DNA from: Neptuniibacter sp. 1_MG-2023
GTDB taxonomy: Bacteria; Pseudomonadota; Gammaproteobacteria; Pseudomonadales; Balneatricaceae
DNA length: 64,000 nt
NCBI RefSeq assembly: GCF_030547185.1
Contig: NZ_JAUOQR010000010.1
Location: 62,001 to 126,000 of the forward strand
Direction of reading: 5' to 3'
The notes beneath the pieces were generated by a model. That model saw nothing but the letters and a program-made list of their open reading frames with translations, ran no database searches and was not told the DNA's origin. Below, piece after piece: positions 19,414 through 28,900 of the stretch; positions within the stretch are counted from its first letter, which is position 1, and every line of letters begins with the position of its first letter. The position numbers and the translations under genes were made by a program.

Positions 19414-20202
19414 ATGACATCAGATAAAACGCCTTTACAGATTCGCCAGATGATTCGTCACGGTGAACATAATGCAAATACCTCTGGTCTAGCTCAAGGT
19501 TTCGTACAGGGTAACTTGGCCATTATGCCGCAAGACTGGGCTAATGATTTTTTAAGATTTTGCCAACTAAATCCTAAACCTTGTCCTATTGTTGGCATGT
19601 CTAACAAGCCCGGTGACTTTATGCTGCCAGATCTAGGTGAAGATTTAGATATTCGCCGCGATGTACCTAAATATCGTATCTATGAAAATGGCCAACTCAC
19701 ACAAGAACTTAATGATGTATCAGAGGTTTGGCGCGATGATCTTGTTACTTTTGTGCTAGGTTGCTCCTTTTCTTTTGAGGAAGCGCTGATAGCCGACGGG
19801 CTAGAGATCAGAAACATTACAGAAGGCGTCAATGTGCCTATGTATCGAACCAATATTGAATGCCGACCTGCGGGACGCTTCAGTGGATCAACCGTCGTTA
19901 GCATGCGCCCAATGAAAGCTGCCGATGCGATTCGCGCAGTCCAAATTTGTACCCGTTTCCCCTCTGTTCACGGTGCGCCACTCCATTTAGGTGACCCATC
20001 TCAGATTGGTATCACTGATATCAACCAACCAGACTTTGGCGATGCTGTCACAATTAAAGAGGACGAACTACCTGTTTTCTGGGCCTGCGGAGTGACACCT
20101 CAGGTCGCTATAGAGCAAGCAAAACCGCCCTTCTGTATTACACACAGCCCCGGTCATATGATCATTACTGATCTACCCAATTCTCGTTTAGCTATTCTTT
20201 AA
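19414..20202 (+). CDS. DUF1445 protein, N-terminal half of split D-glutamate cyclase (putative)
   Basis: A 262-residue protein of the DUF1445 'putative hydro-lyase' family. Blocks typical of the family are [69 protein letters not shown] and [17 protein letters not shown]. In mammals D-glutamate cyclase (DGLUCY) is a fusion of a DUF1445 domain with a DUF4392 domain and turns D-Glu into 5-oxo-D-proline. Here a DUF4392 gene lies four genes downstream. That this protein acts on D-Glu is inference. It is first in the cluster, 13 bp before pxpA. Confidence 0.85.
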   Translation: MTSDKTPLQIRQMIRHGEHNANTSGLAQGFVQGNLAIMPQDWANDFLRFCQLNPKPCPIVGMSNKPGDFMLPDLGEDLDIRRDVPKYRIYENGQLTQELNDVSEVWRDDLVTFVLGCSFSFEEALIADGLEIRNITEGVNVPMYRTNIECRPAGRFSGSTVVSMRPMKAADAIRAVQICTRFPSVHGAPLHLGDPSQIGITDINQPDFGDAVTIKEDELPVFWACGVTPQVAIEQAKPPFCITHSPGHMIITDLPNSRLAIL

Positions 20203-20215
20203 TAAGGAGCGGTCT

Positions 20216-20950
20216 ATGTCATTACGCTTAAATTGTGATCTGGGTGAAAGCTTTGGCTCTTGGAAGATGGGCTTAGATGAAGCGGTCATGCCTCATATTG
20301 ATCAAGCAAATATAGCCTGCGGATTTCACGCAGGTGATCCGTTAGTAATGCAAAAAACATTGGAATTAGCTAAACAAAATAAAGTCACTGTTGGGGCTCA
20401 TCCTGGCTACCCCGATTTAGTCGGTTTTGGTCGTCGCAGTATTAAAGCCAGCAGCGCTGAATTAAAAGCTATGCTGACCTATCAGATATCGGCGATGGAT
20501 GGGATGGCTAAATCCGTAGGCTTAACCTTGGAATACGTTAAACCCCACGGTGCAATGTATAACGATATGATGGCTGATAAATCGGTTCGTGAGATTGTTA
20601 TGCAAACCATTGCAGATTACCACCAGCCGCTGATATTAATGTTACAAAGCACTCCTGAGGCAGAACAGCATCAACAGGAAGCCGATGCTATAGACATCAA
20701 ACTCTGGTTTGAGATCTTTGCCGACCGCTGTTATGACGACGATGGCAAATTACTCGCACGCAGCCGCGAAGGTGCAGTCCACAATAAAGAAAAAATGCTC
20801 GAGCAAGTAAAACAGCTAAAAGAGACAAGTACAGTCACTACTGTCAGCGGAAACCGACTTAAGCTTCGAGCCGATACACTCTGCGTCCACGGTGACAATA
20901 TGGATGGCATTAATGCGATCCAACAGATCCGCGAGCTAATTAGATCATGA
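20216..20950 (+). CDS. pxpA: 5-oxoprolinase subunit A (LamB/YcsF family)
   Basis: A 244-residue protein with the YcsF signature LNCDLGESFGSW at the start, IDQANIACGFHAGDP and GAHPGYPDLVGFGRR. PxpA with PxpB and PxpC hydrolyses 5-oxoproline to glutamate using ATP. AAGGAG lies just before the ATG. Its stop overlaps the pxpB start by 4 bp. Confidence 0.94.
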   Translation: MSLRLNCDLGESFGSWKMGLDEAVMPHIDQANIACGFHAGDPLVMQKTLELAKQNKVTVGAHPGYPDLVGFGRRSIKASSAELKAMLTYQISAMDGMAKSVGLTLEYVKPHGAMYNDMMADKSVREIVMQTIADYHQPLILMLQSTPEAEQHQQEADAIDIKLWFEIFADRCYDDDGKLLARSREGAVHNKEKMLEQVKQLKETSTVTTVSGNRLKLRADTLCVHGDNMDGINAIQQIRELIRS

Positions 20951-21624
20951 GAATTGAAATTGCTGGTGAAAATGCCCTGATCATCTATTTTGGTGAACAG
21001 ACAGACCCCGCAACCTCGGCCAAAGTGCAGCAAGCCGTTACCATCTTAGAAAAGGAACTGGCCGAGCAGCTGATTGATATGGTGCCATCCTACGCATCAC
21101 TCTTAGTGATCTACGATATGCTCAAGTGTGATCATTTAGAAGTGCGTAGCAAATTACGCAAACTCCTTGGCCAGCTAGAAGAAAGCAGCGCTATATCTGG
21201 AAAAATAGTGACCTTACCGGCGTACTACAGCACAGAATCAGGCCCCGACTTAGAAGCATTAGCAACACGGGCTCAACTCAGTATCGAAGAGGTTATAAAG
21301 ATCCACAGCGATATGGAATACCGAGTTTATGCTATAGGTTTTGCACCAGGATTTGCTTATCTAGGAGAAGTTGATCCACGTATTGCTGCACCACGTCTAT
21401 CTACACCTCGCCAGAAAGTACCAAAAGGTGCTGTTGCTATCGCCGATCAGCAAACTGCTGTCTACCCGGCGGTGTCACCGGGTGGATGGAATTTAATCGG
21501 CCTTTGTCCAACGCCTATGTTTGACCCCAAAGCCGAACCGACAATGCCTGTCCAAGTGGGTGATAGAGTTAAATTTGAACCTATTAACCGTGAACAGTTT
21601 ATCGCGTTAGGAGGCCAACTATGA
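20947..21624 (+). CDS. pxpB: 5-oxoprolinase subunit B (KipI family)
   Basis: A 225-residue protein with the KipI/PxpB blocks VPSYASLLVIYD, YAIGFAPGFAYLGEVD, STPRQKVPKGAVAIADQQTAVYP and SPGGWNLIG. In Bacillus the homologue KipI inhibits KinA, but in this operon setting it is a 5-oxoprolinase subunit. Start and stop overlap both neighbours by 4 bp (ATGA), so translation is coupled. Confidence 0.94.
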   Translation: MRIEIAGENALIIYFGEQTDPATSAKVQQAVTILEKELAEQLIDMVPSYASLLVIYDMLKCDHLEVRSKLRKLLGQLEESSAISGKIVTLPAYYSTESGPDLEALATRAQLSIEEVIKIHSDMEYRVYAIGFAPGFAYLGEVDPRIAAPRLSTPRQKVPKGAVAIADQQTAVYPAVSPGGWNLIGLCPTPMFDPKAEPTMPVQVGDRVKFEPINREQFIALGGQL

Positions 21625-22562
21625 GTGGTTTTAAAGTACTTCAGCCCGGCCTCCTTACACTTATTCAAGATGCGGGGCGTTTTGGCCACCACCGTATTGG
21701 GCTAACAACCGGCGGCCCTTTAGATGCACAAGCCTTCAAATGGGCTAATCGTCTATTGGGAAATGCATTAAATAGCACCCTACTTGAAGTCAGTATCGGC
21801 GGGCTCGTACTAGAATCAGAAGTCGACACCCATTTAGTCGTTACTGGCGCTGAAATGCCACTGAAGATCAACGGGGTGGAACAAGATCGTTGGCATGCCC
21901 ATCATATACACCAAGGAGACCGCATCGAGCTTGGCTTTTCTACTCAAGGGGCTAGAGCCTATTTAGCTGTCACTAATGGCTTTAACGTAGAACACAGTTT
22001 TTCCAGTAGCTCGACCGTCTCCCGCGAAGGCATTGGCGGGCTGAATGGCGGAAAACTACAGCAGGGTGATTATCTACGCTGCGAACCTGACACTCAAGGT
22101 CAAGCGTTTCGCTTAGCTGAGCATCATCGTCCAAGTTACACCGATAATATAAGCCTGCGTGTTATTACTGGCTATCAAGAACAAGCCTTCAGCGATCTTG
22201 ATAAACGTATGTTTTTTAGCAGCGAATATGAAGTAACTAATCGGGCAGACCGTATGGGCTATCGCCTTTCAGGCCCGGAAATAGAAGCATCAATGGATGG
22301 TATTTTATCGGAAGGGATCTGCCATGGCGCTATTCAAATTCCAGCCGATGGCCAGCCAATAGTACTGCTTAATGATCGCCAGACTATTGGCGGTTATCCC
22401 AAAATAGGCTCAATGATCTCCCTTGATACCGCCCGCTTAGCACAGCAATTACCAGGCTCTACCGTCTCATTTGAAGAGATCAGTATTGATGAAGCCCATA
22501 ACTTACACTGCCTTGCCCACGTAAAATTTGAACGAACAACACCCGAAAACATAGGCAAGTAG
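21621..22562 (+). CDS. pxpC: 5-oxoprolinase subunit C (KipA family)
   Basis: A 313-residue biotin-dependent-carboxylase-like protein with VLQPGLLTLIQDAGRFGHH at the start, TTGGPLD, NRLLGN, and ILSEGICHGAIQIPADGQPI near 235. Completes PxpABC. A short CGCAGC/GCTGCG hairpin lies between this gene and the next. Confidence 0.94.
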   Translation: MSGFKVLQPGLLTLIQDAGRFGHHRIGLTTGGPLDAQAFKWANRLLGNALNSTLLEVSIGGLVLESEVDTHLVVTGAEMPLKINGVEQDRWHAHHIHQGDRIELGFSTQGARAYLAVTNGFNVEHSFSSSSTVSREGIGGLNGGKLQQGDYLRCEPDTQGQAFRLAEHHRPSYTDNISLRVITGYQEQAFSDLDKRMFFSSEYEVTNRADRMGYRLSGPEIEASMDGILSEGICHGAIQIPADGQPIVLLNDRQTIGGYPKIGSMISLDTARLAQQLPGSTVSFEEISIDEAHNLHCLAHVKFERTTPENIGK

Positions 22563-22629
22563 TACGTTAAGAGACGAATACGCGTTCGCAGCCTAGCTGC
22601 GGGTCAACATAATTTTGGAAACAAAACCT

Positions 22630-23481
22630 ATGCAGAACAACTCGATCAACGAAGCAGTATTAAGCAAACAAATTGAAGATCTATTAGTTGCGCGTAATCT
22701 ACGTGGAATGAAAACAATACAGCCAGCACTGGCCAGCGGCTACTATCTGCGTGCCGCTCGCACACTCAACAAATGTAAAGGCCATGTATTGATTGGCACA
22801 GGCTTTCCGGTTGTTGATACCTTCGAAACCGATGGTCCTGTAGGAGCGATCGCCCTTTACCAAGCATTAGAAGCCTTAGGTGCTACCCCCGTTATTGTTT
22901 GTGGCCCTCCCGTATCCCAAGCACTAATGGACAATTACCGTATACACGAGATCAGTGTCGGTGAGCATCAAGAGCGTACGCTAGAAGCTTTCAAAGCTTT
23001 ATATAACTACAACCCTGACGCAGTATTATCAATTGAACGTCCGGGACAGGCGGAAGATGGCGAATACTACAATATGCGCGGTGAAAGCATCAGCGATCGC
23101 ACAGCCTGCTTCGATACCTTCGTCCGTAATGCAAAATGCCCAACAATAGGCATTGGCGATGGCGGTAACGAGATCGGCATGGGCAATATTCAAGAAGCCC
23201 TGAAAGAGCTCGATATTATGGCTTCCGCCACAAAAGTAGATGAACTGCTTATTGCCGACGTTTCTAACTGGGGCGCATACGGAATTATCACGTTTCTAAG
23301 CCTCTGGAACGACAAGGACCTACTTAATGATATTAAACCTATCGAGATTCTGAAATACCTATCAAAACTAGGCAGTGTCGATGGCGTCACCCGTGAAAAC
23401 GAGCTAACCGAAGATGGTTTACCCGTTTCAGAAGGAGACAGTATTATTGCCGAGCTCCGCAGGTTAATCGGGTATAACTAA
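22630..23481 (+). CDS. DUF4392 protein, C-terminal half of split D-glutamate cyclase (putative)
   Basis: A 283-residue protein of the DUF4392 family: RAARTLNKCKGHVLIGTGFP, TDGPVGAIALYQALEALG, VLSIERPGQAEDGEYYNMRG and CPTIGIGDGGNEIGMGN (a Gly-rich conserved loop). This domain forms the C-terminal part of eukaryotic D-glutamate cyclase. Together with the DUF1445 protein it could give a two-subunit enzyme making 5-oxo-D-proline from D-Glu; this is inference. ATG at 22630 has GGAA at 9-base spacing; a TTG at 22615 is a weaker start. A strong terminator follows. Confidence 0.85.
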   Translation: MQNNSINEAVLSKQIEDLLVARNLRGMKTIQPALASGYYLRAARTLNKCKGHVLIGTGFPVVDTFETDGPVGAIALYQALEALGATPVIVCGPPVSQALMDNYRIHEISVGEHQERTLEAFKALYNYNPDAVLSIERPGQAEDGEYYNMRGESISDRTACFDTFVRNAKCPTIGIGDGGNEIGMGNIQEALKELDIMASATKVDELLIADVSNWGAYGIITFLSLWNDKDLLNDIKPIEILKYLSKLGSVDGVTRENELTEDGLPVSEGDSIIAELRRLIGYN

Positions 23482-23510
23482 AAATCCCCTGCAATCTTGC
23501 GCCATTTAAT

Positions 23511-23536
23511 AAAAAACCACTTACGCGTGGTTTTTT
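23511..23536 (+). terminator. rho-independent terminator of the pxp cluster
   Basis: AAAAAACCAC and GTGGTTTTTT pair around a 6-base loop and end in a T-run, 29 bp after the DUF4392 stop. Confidence 0.88.
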
Positions 23537-23593
23537 ATTACCCTAGATTGGCTGAACGTACTTCGTTATAGTGGATAGTTTCCCGTTAATGAG

Positions 23594-24484
23594 ATGCGCT
23601 TGATGCGTCTAAGAAACCTAAATACTTTTGTTAAAGTCGCAAGACTCGGTAGTTTTCATGCTGCTGCTCAACAACTCCATGCGACTCAGCCCACAATCTC
23701 TGCTCGAATCAATTCACTCGAAGATGAATTAGGCGTACAACTTTTTATCCGCGATCAACGGGGCACTCACCTCTCTCCACGCGGCGTACAACTACTTCCT
23801 TATGCAGAAAAGATTCTCGCTATCAGCCAAGAGATGAAGGAGCAGGTCAGCGAAGAGAACCCTCAACGAGGTACATTACGGATCGGCATTACCGATACCC
23901 TCTCGTACCTGTGGCTATCTGACTTACTTAAGCACTGGCAAAAGCAATATCCACTTATATCGTTTGAGCTTATTAGTGATGTCACTACAACACTAACTAA
24001 GCAACTAGAAGAGTATCAGCTCGACTTAGCACTAACCGTCTCCAACCTTACTCCCCACCCAAAACTGGTAAGCGAACCCTTATGCAGTTATCCACAGCAC
24101 TGGGTTGCCTCACCCAATCACCCAAATATTGATAAAATAACCACTATCGCCGACCTTACTCGCTACTCAATTCTTAGCTTTCCCCGCAATACTCGCCCAT
24201 GGGAATATATGCAGCAGCTATTTGCACCTTACAAGGACGACCCACTGCTTTTTCATACCTGTAGCTCAGTTATAAATCTATTATCCTTAGCTCAACAAGC
24301 TATTGGGGTTGCTCTACTTCCTGAGCCTGTTATCAAAGACTCCTTAGCGCAGGGATCACTTATAAAACTCGACATCGGACAACGCCCCCCCGATTTAGGT
24401 TTTAGCTGCCATTGGCGTTTAGATGACGATCGAATTTTGCCTAAACTATTAGCCGACAGCAGTCGTGAAATCATTACCGGCTAA
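23594..24484 (+). CDS. LysR-family transcriptional regulator
   Basis: A 296-residue regulator. The N-terminal winged HTH shows LNTFVKVARLGSFHAAAQQLHATQPTIS and LEDELGVQLFIR. The substrate-binding part (about 90–295) includes GTLRIGITDTLSYLWL and a conserved LLSLAQQAIGVALLPEPVI. It is on the same strand as the pxp cluster, not divergent as is usual for LysR genes, and sits between that cluster and a D-amino-acid aminotransferase. It may control either; the ligand is unknown. Confidence 0.92.
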   Translation: MRLMRLRNLNTFVKVARLGSFHAAAQQLHATQPTISARINSLEDELGVQLFIRDQRGTHLSPRGVQLLPYAEKILAISQEMKEQVSEENPQRGTLRIGITDTLSYLWLSDLLKHWQKQYPLISFELISDVTTTLTKQLEEYQLDLALTVSNLTPHPKLVSEPLCSYPQHWVASPNHPNIDKITTIADLTRYSILSFPRNTRPWEYMQQLFAPYKDDPLLFHTCSSVINLLSLAQQAIGVALLPEPVIKDSLAQGSLIKLDIGQRPPDLGFSCHWRLDDDRILPKLLADSSREIITG

Positions 24485-24845
24485 CGCCTTAAAAATTGAT
24501 CATCAACAGCACGCACCTTAATGATCAGCTAAATAAACTGCTATTTAATAAAAAAACAGATAAAAAACCTTTATTTTAAAACCAGAAAAGAATATTTCCT
24601 TATTTTTATTGAGGTATTGAAAGAAATAAACTTTTACTAGAAACTTCGCACCCTACTGCTTCAGCCTAAAGATCGGCCCTGCTGTTCTGTCGATACGTAA
24701 AAATCAACAGACTCACTAAACACATTCCAGTGATGTGTGACTAAACAAAGCCGACTAGTGCTATGCCCTTTTATATACAACGCTATACTTAGTAAACGAC
24801 TAGAAGCAGAAAACCCATAAGCATATAAGTGGAAGGAACGTTAGT
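24485..24845. other. intergenic region before the aminotransferase gene
   Basis: 361 bp, very AT-rich in 24536–24650. It presumably holds the aminotransferase promoter, but no consensus promoter, clear hairpin or coding frame is seen. Confidence 0.5.
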
Positions 24846-25709
24846 ATGAGCATTTCATACCTGAATGGCGAATATCAGCCCCTGTCAGAAGCACGAATTT
24901 CTCCTCTCGATCGAGGCTTTTTATTCGGCGACGGCATTTATGAAGTTATCCCATACTATGCTGGGAAATCTGTAGGCTTAATGCCCCACATCGAACGTAT
25001 GATCAATGGCCTTGCCGCGATTGAGATCAAATGCACAAAAACAGCGGAGGAGTGGAAAACTCTTCTGGATGATCTTGTTGCACGCAACAGCGACTTAGCA
25101 ACTAATCTAGGCGTCTATGTTCATATCTCACGCGGAACCGACGTAAAGCGTTACCACGCCTACCCAGAAAATGTTGAGCCGACGGTCTTTGCTTTCACAT
25201 TCCCAATCAAAGACCCTGAGCCTGTAGATCGCGCTAAAGTAACTCAATACAGCATGATCAGCACTGAAGATCTTCGCTGGCAGCGTTGTCACATTAAATC
25301 GACTGCGCTATTAGGTAACGTGATTCATTTCCAAGAAGGCTACGCCTCTGGAAACGATGAAGCCCTACTCTACAACGCCAACGGTGAATTGACAGAAGGC
25401 AGCTCATGCAACGCCTTTATCGTAAAAGATGGCGTCGTCATCACACCGATTCAGGACAACCAAATCCTACCGGGTATTACCCGTCGTATTATTTTGGACA
25501 GCCTAAGCGCTGACGGCTCGCTAAAAGTAGAAGAGCGTGTTGTGACAATGGACGAAGTGCGCAATGCAGACGAGCTATGGATTACTAGCTCATCGAAAGA
25601 GATCGCACCCGTAACTAAACTTGACGGCAAACCGGTAGGCAACGGTGAAGTGGGCGAAGTTTGGGAAAAAGCGTTCCAGATCTATACTGATACGAAATAT
25701 GATTTCTAA
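24846..25709 (+). CDS. dat: D-amino-acid aminotransferase (PLP fold-type IV)
   Basis: A 287-residue class IV aminotransferase. Opening YLNGEYQPLSEARISPLDRGFLFGDGIYEVI is typical of D-alanine aminotransferase. HISRGTDVKRYHAYP keeps the Arg and His that grip the substrate carboxylate in the Bacillus enzyme. The PLP lysine is in CHIKSTALLGN; ELTEGSSCNAFIV and ITRRI follow. This argues for D-amino-acid rather than branched-chain substrate use. The enzyme would exchange D-Ala + 2-oxoglutarate with pyruvate + D-Glu, linking to the D-Glu cyclase pair upstream. AAGGA precedes the ATG. Confidence 0.9.
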   Translation: MSISYLNGEYQPLSEARISPLDRGFLFGDGIYEVIPYYAGKSVGLMPHIERMINGLAAIEIKCTKTAEEWKTLLDDLVARNSDLATNLGVYVHISRGTDVKRYHAYPENVEPTVFAFTFPIKDPEPVDRAKVTQYSMISTEDLRWQRCHIKSTALLGNVIHFQEGYASGNDEALLYNANGELTEGSSCNAFIVKDGVVITPIQDNQILPGITRRIILDSLSADGSLKVEERVVTMDEVRNADELWITSSSKEIAPVTKLDGKPVGNGEVGEVWEKAFQIYTDTKYDF

Positions 25710-25730
25710 AGAGTAGGCATCATCTATCGT

Positions 25731-25761
25731 AAAAAAACGCATCCAATGGATGCGTTTTTTT
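25731..25761 (+). terminator. rho-independent terminator after the aminotransferase
   Basis: ACGCATCC AATGGATGCGT stem flanked by A7 and T8 runs, 21 bp after the stop. Confidence 0.92.
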
Positions 25762-25907
25762 TGTAGAGAACTTAATTAAGCACTGTAGCTAAGGCGAAGA
25801 TAAATCTATTCTGTGATAAGCCAAGAGAGAATAGACTCTCGCTCGCCTAAAGCGACGCGCAAGAGACTATTCATATCCTAAAACTAACTCTGAGTGCATG
25901 CCATCAC

Positions 25908-28900
25908 TTAGTATTTACCCACTAGATTGATAAACCAACCTTTGGCGTCATAATCCAAGTCAGTAAGATCATCAGTGAACTCAGTCGCATTGTAACCAAC
26001 ACCAATTTTGGTATTTTCATTCACATGTCGGTATATAGCACCTAAGAAACCATCACGGGAGTCATCCGCTGCATTCTCCGTACGACGCCTCCACTCTAAG
26101 GCCATATCCCACTCTTTAACGACATGGAAATCACTACGAATTACCACTAAATCACCTTCACTTGAGAACCAATCAGCACTGTCATCACGGCTATAACGTA
26201 ACTCACCTAAACGGTAAGCGTATTTACCCCCCACAGTCCATTTAGGAGTCAGATCATAGGTTGCATCGACCGCAAACACCTGACTACGCTGTGCATAATC
26301 AACCGTTCCACTTTCAGAAGGCGTAAGTTGCTCTGGCGCAGCAAGATCATACAAATAGGTATATTTAAATAGCAGATTCAGCTCATCATTATCTACTGGA
26401 CGATAAGCATAACCCCATGAACTTTCAATGTATTCGCCATCGAACTCATCTCCTCGACTTGAATTACTGTAAGACAGGTCTAGCTGTGCGATAGCCTTCC
26501 AATCATCATTAATATCCGTTGAGTAGTTATTACGCATTAACCAAGTAGTACGCTCTTCGGTCAAGCTTTCATCTTCACGATACTCCAACGCTCCGGCGTA
26601 TCTATGATCATCCCCTTTGTAACTCAGGCTACCGGTTACTGCCACACGTTCTATTTCGCTAGTAGTTTCCTCATTCAACTTACCATGCTCTAACGATACA
26701 CCGTAATGCCACTTTTCCGACGGCGTATAATCGACACCGTAAGCTTGCATTAAGCCTGGCTGATCACCTGTCTGTAATCGACCTTCTGCGTAAACCGACG
26801 TGTCATGGGTAATCTTAGAACGAACACCACTAACAAGCTGCCCGTTGCGACTACGATTACCATTCTCCAAATCGTCCGAGTCTTGTGAATAATTGAGGTA
26901 TAGACTAGTACGATCTGACCATTGGTAGTTAACACCTAGCTTGGCACCAACCCCTTGGTTACCCGTAGATATTTCTCCATTTGCCGTCGCCTTTTCAGTC
27001 AGCTGACGTTCGGTTCCAACCCCTATGCGGTTGTTCTTACCACGTTCCTGATCTCGCTGAACCGTTCCCTGAATAAAGCCCCAGTTAGTGGTTTCCGGAT
27101 CGTCACTATGAATAAGTTTTACTGCGATATCGTCACGACTACCTTCATCAACACTACTGCCTGATTGCGAGTCATGTCGGAGACCAATCCCCATATCCCA
27201 AGATTCATCAAGACTGACAATATGACTAATTTCAGCGACTTGTTTATCGTTGTTCCCATCGGTTTTAATTTCGTCATACTCAAATGCGATTTTCGAATCA
27301 TCATTTAGGTCAGTAGCATAACGCGCACCAGTTTTCAGTGTATCTGTATCAGTCAAACGCCCAGGCGCTGAGAAGCCCGCCTCACGCGACTCAATATAAA
27401 AACGCCCTTCCCCTGATGCATTTTCATCCCCAGTAAGATCTGCCATAGAAAAGGAGCCATCAATACGACCCGCATTGGCAGAACCACCACTTTGCATTTT
27501 CTCGGCGTAAATAAAACCGCCATCATCTGAAATAAACTCGCTAAAGCCATTACCATGAGTATTAGCTATTTCAATATTCAACTGCGTGCTATCGGACTGA
27601 CGATAAGTGAAGTCTAATCCCCTTAGCTCTTGCTTTTCACCGTTCTGGTCTTGATTACTTACAGTCAAACCAAGTTCAACATTATCGTTGAGCCAATGAC
27701 TTACTCGACCATAAGTTGCCATATCGGATAAGTCCGTAGTACCCGGTGTATATTCATAATTAACGACCAAGTAAACCGGATTTCCCGCAAGGCTCCCCGC
27801 TTGTACTAAACCTGAATTAGTCGCTGTGGACGACAAGGGCTCACTTAATAAAATACGACCTTGAATTGCATCAATATCGTAATCATTACCTTCCGTCAGC
27901 GTAGTGTTTGACAACACCTCACCGGAATCTTTATCACGAATTTCAAGACTAACCAGTTCACTCCCGGTAGTAATGTCCTGATGTCGAAGGAAATAGACCG
28001 AACCACCTGTGCCACGATAATCCTCGCGCGCCGCCAAAGTACCGGGTTCAGCTACAAACACACGAACTTGAGTGGCATTCTCGTTATGAGCTACCTGCGC
28101 TTCACTGTTATAGTGCAGTTGAGCACCATAGAGCGCACGATCCACCTGACTAAGCTGGGTATCTTTTTGAGATTCTTTAAAATTACCCCAGAGGATATGA
28201 GAGCGTTCATCTTCCACTTTTACATAAAGCTTACCTTGTGTCGGTGCATCTTCATGTAATGACGATCCATCACCAAACGTTGGCCAATGACGAGAGGTAT
28301 CCAAGCGACGCAATAAAGCGCGAGAATTTTTTTCATCAAAGTTAGATAGCAATTGACTCAACTCTTCCTCACCAGTATCGGCACTAGCGGTCAATCGGTA
28401 ACGTTCGTTTAATGGTCCCTTAGCATAAAAGGCCAAACGACCATCCACATAGGTTTTACCATCTTTATAATGTGGATTGTCTTCGTTAAGTAACTCAGCG
28501 GCTCCCGTGGTTTTATTTTGCCCTAAGGTTAAATCAGCAAAGCCGACGATGAACCAGTCATCTTGGTTCAATTCAAGGTTGCGATAATAACGCTGCTGTT
28601 CGTCCCCTTTAGCAGTAAGCACCTCAACGCGATGATAACCTTTTGGCAAGATCTGCTGAGCAACCGCTTTACCTTTATTATCAACCGGAACGGGCGAACC
28701 AAAAACAAACAAGGAGTGCTCATCCAACTCTTTTACGTTTACCGTCACCATACCGCCACTGACAGGGATTTTTTCCTCCCTCAGACGACTTTCACCATAA
28801 CCAGCAAACTGTACACTTTGAGCATCTTCCGATGTCGGTTCTGACATTACCCAGATAGGTAACAATTCCGTTTCGTCATAACGCTGTTGATGGTCATAAA

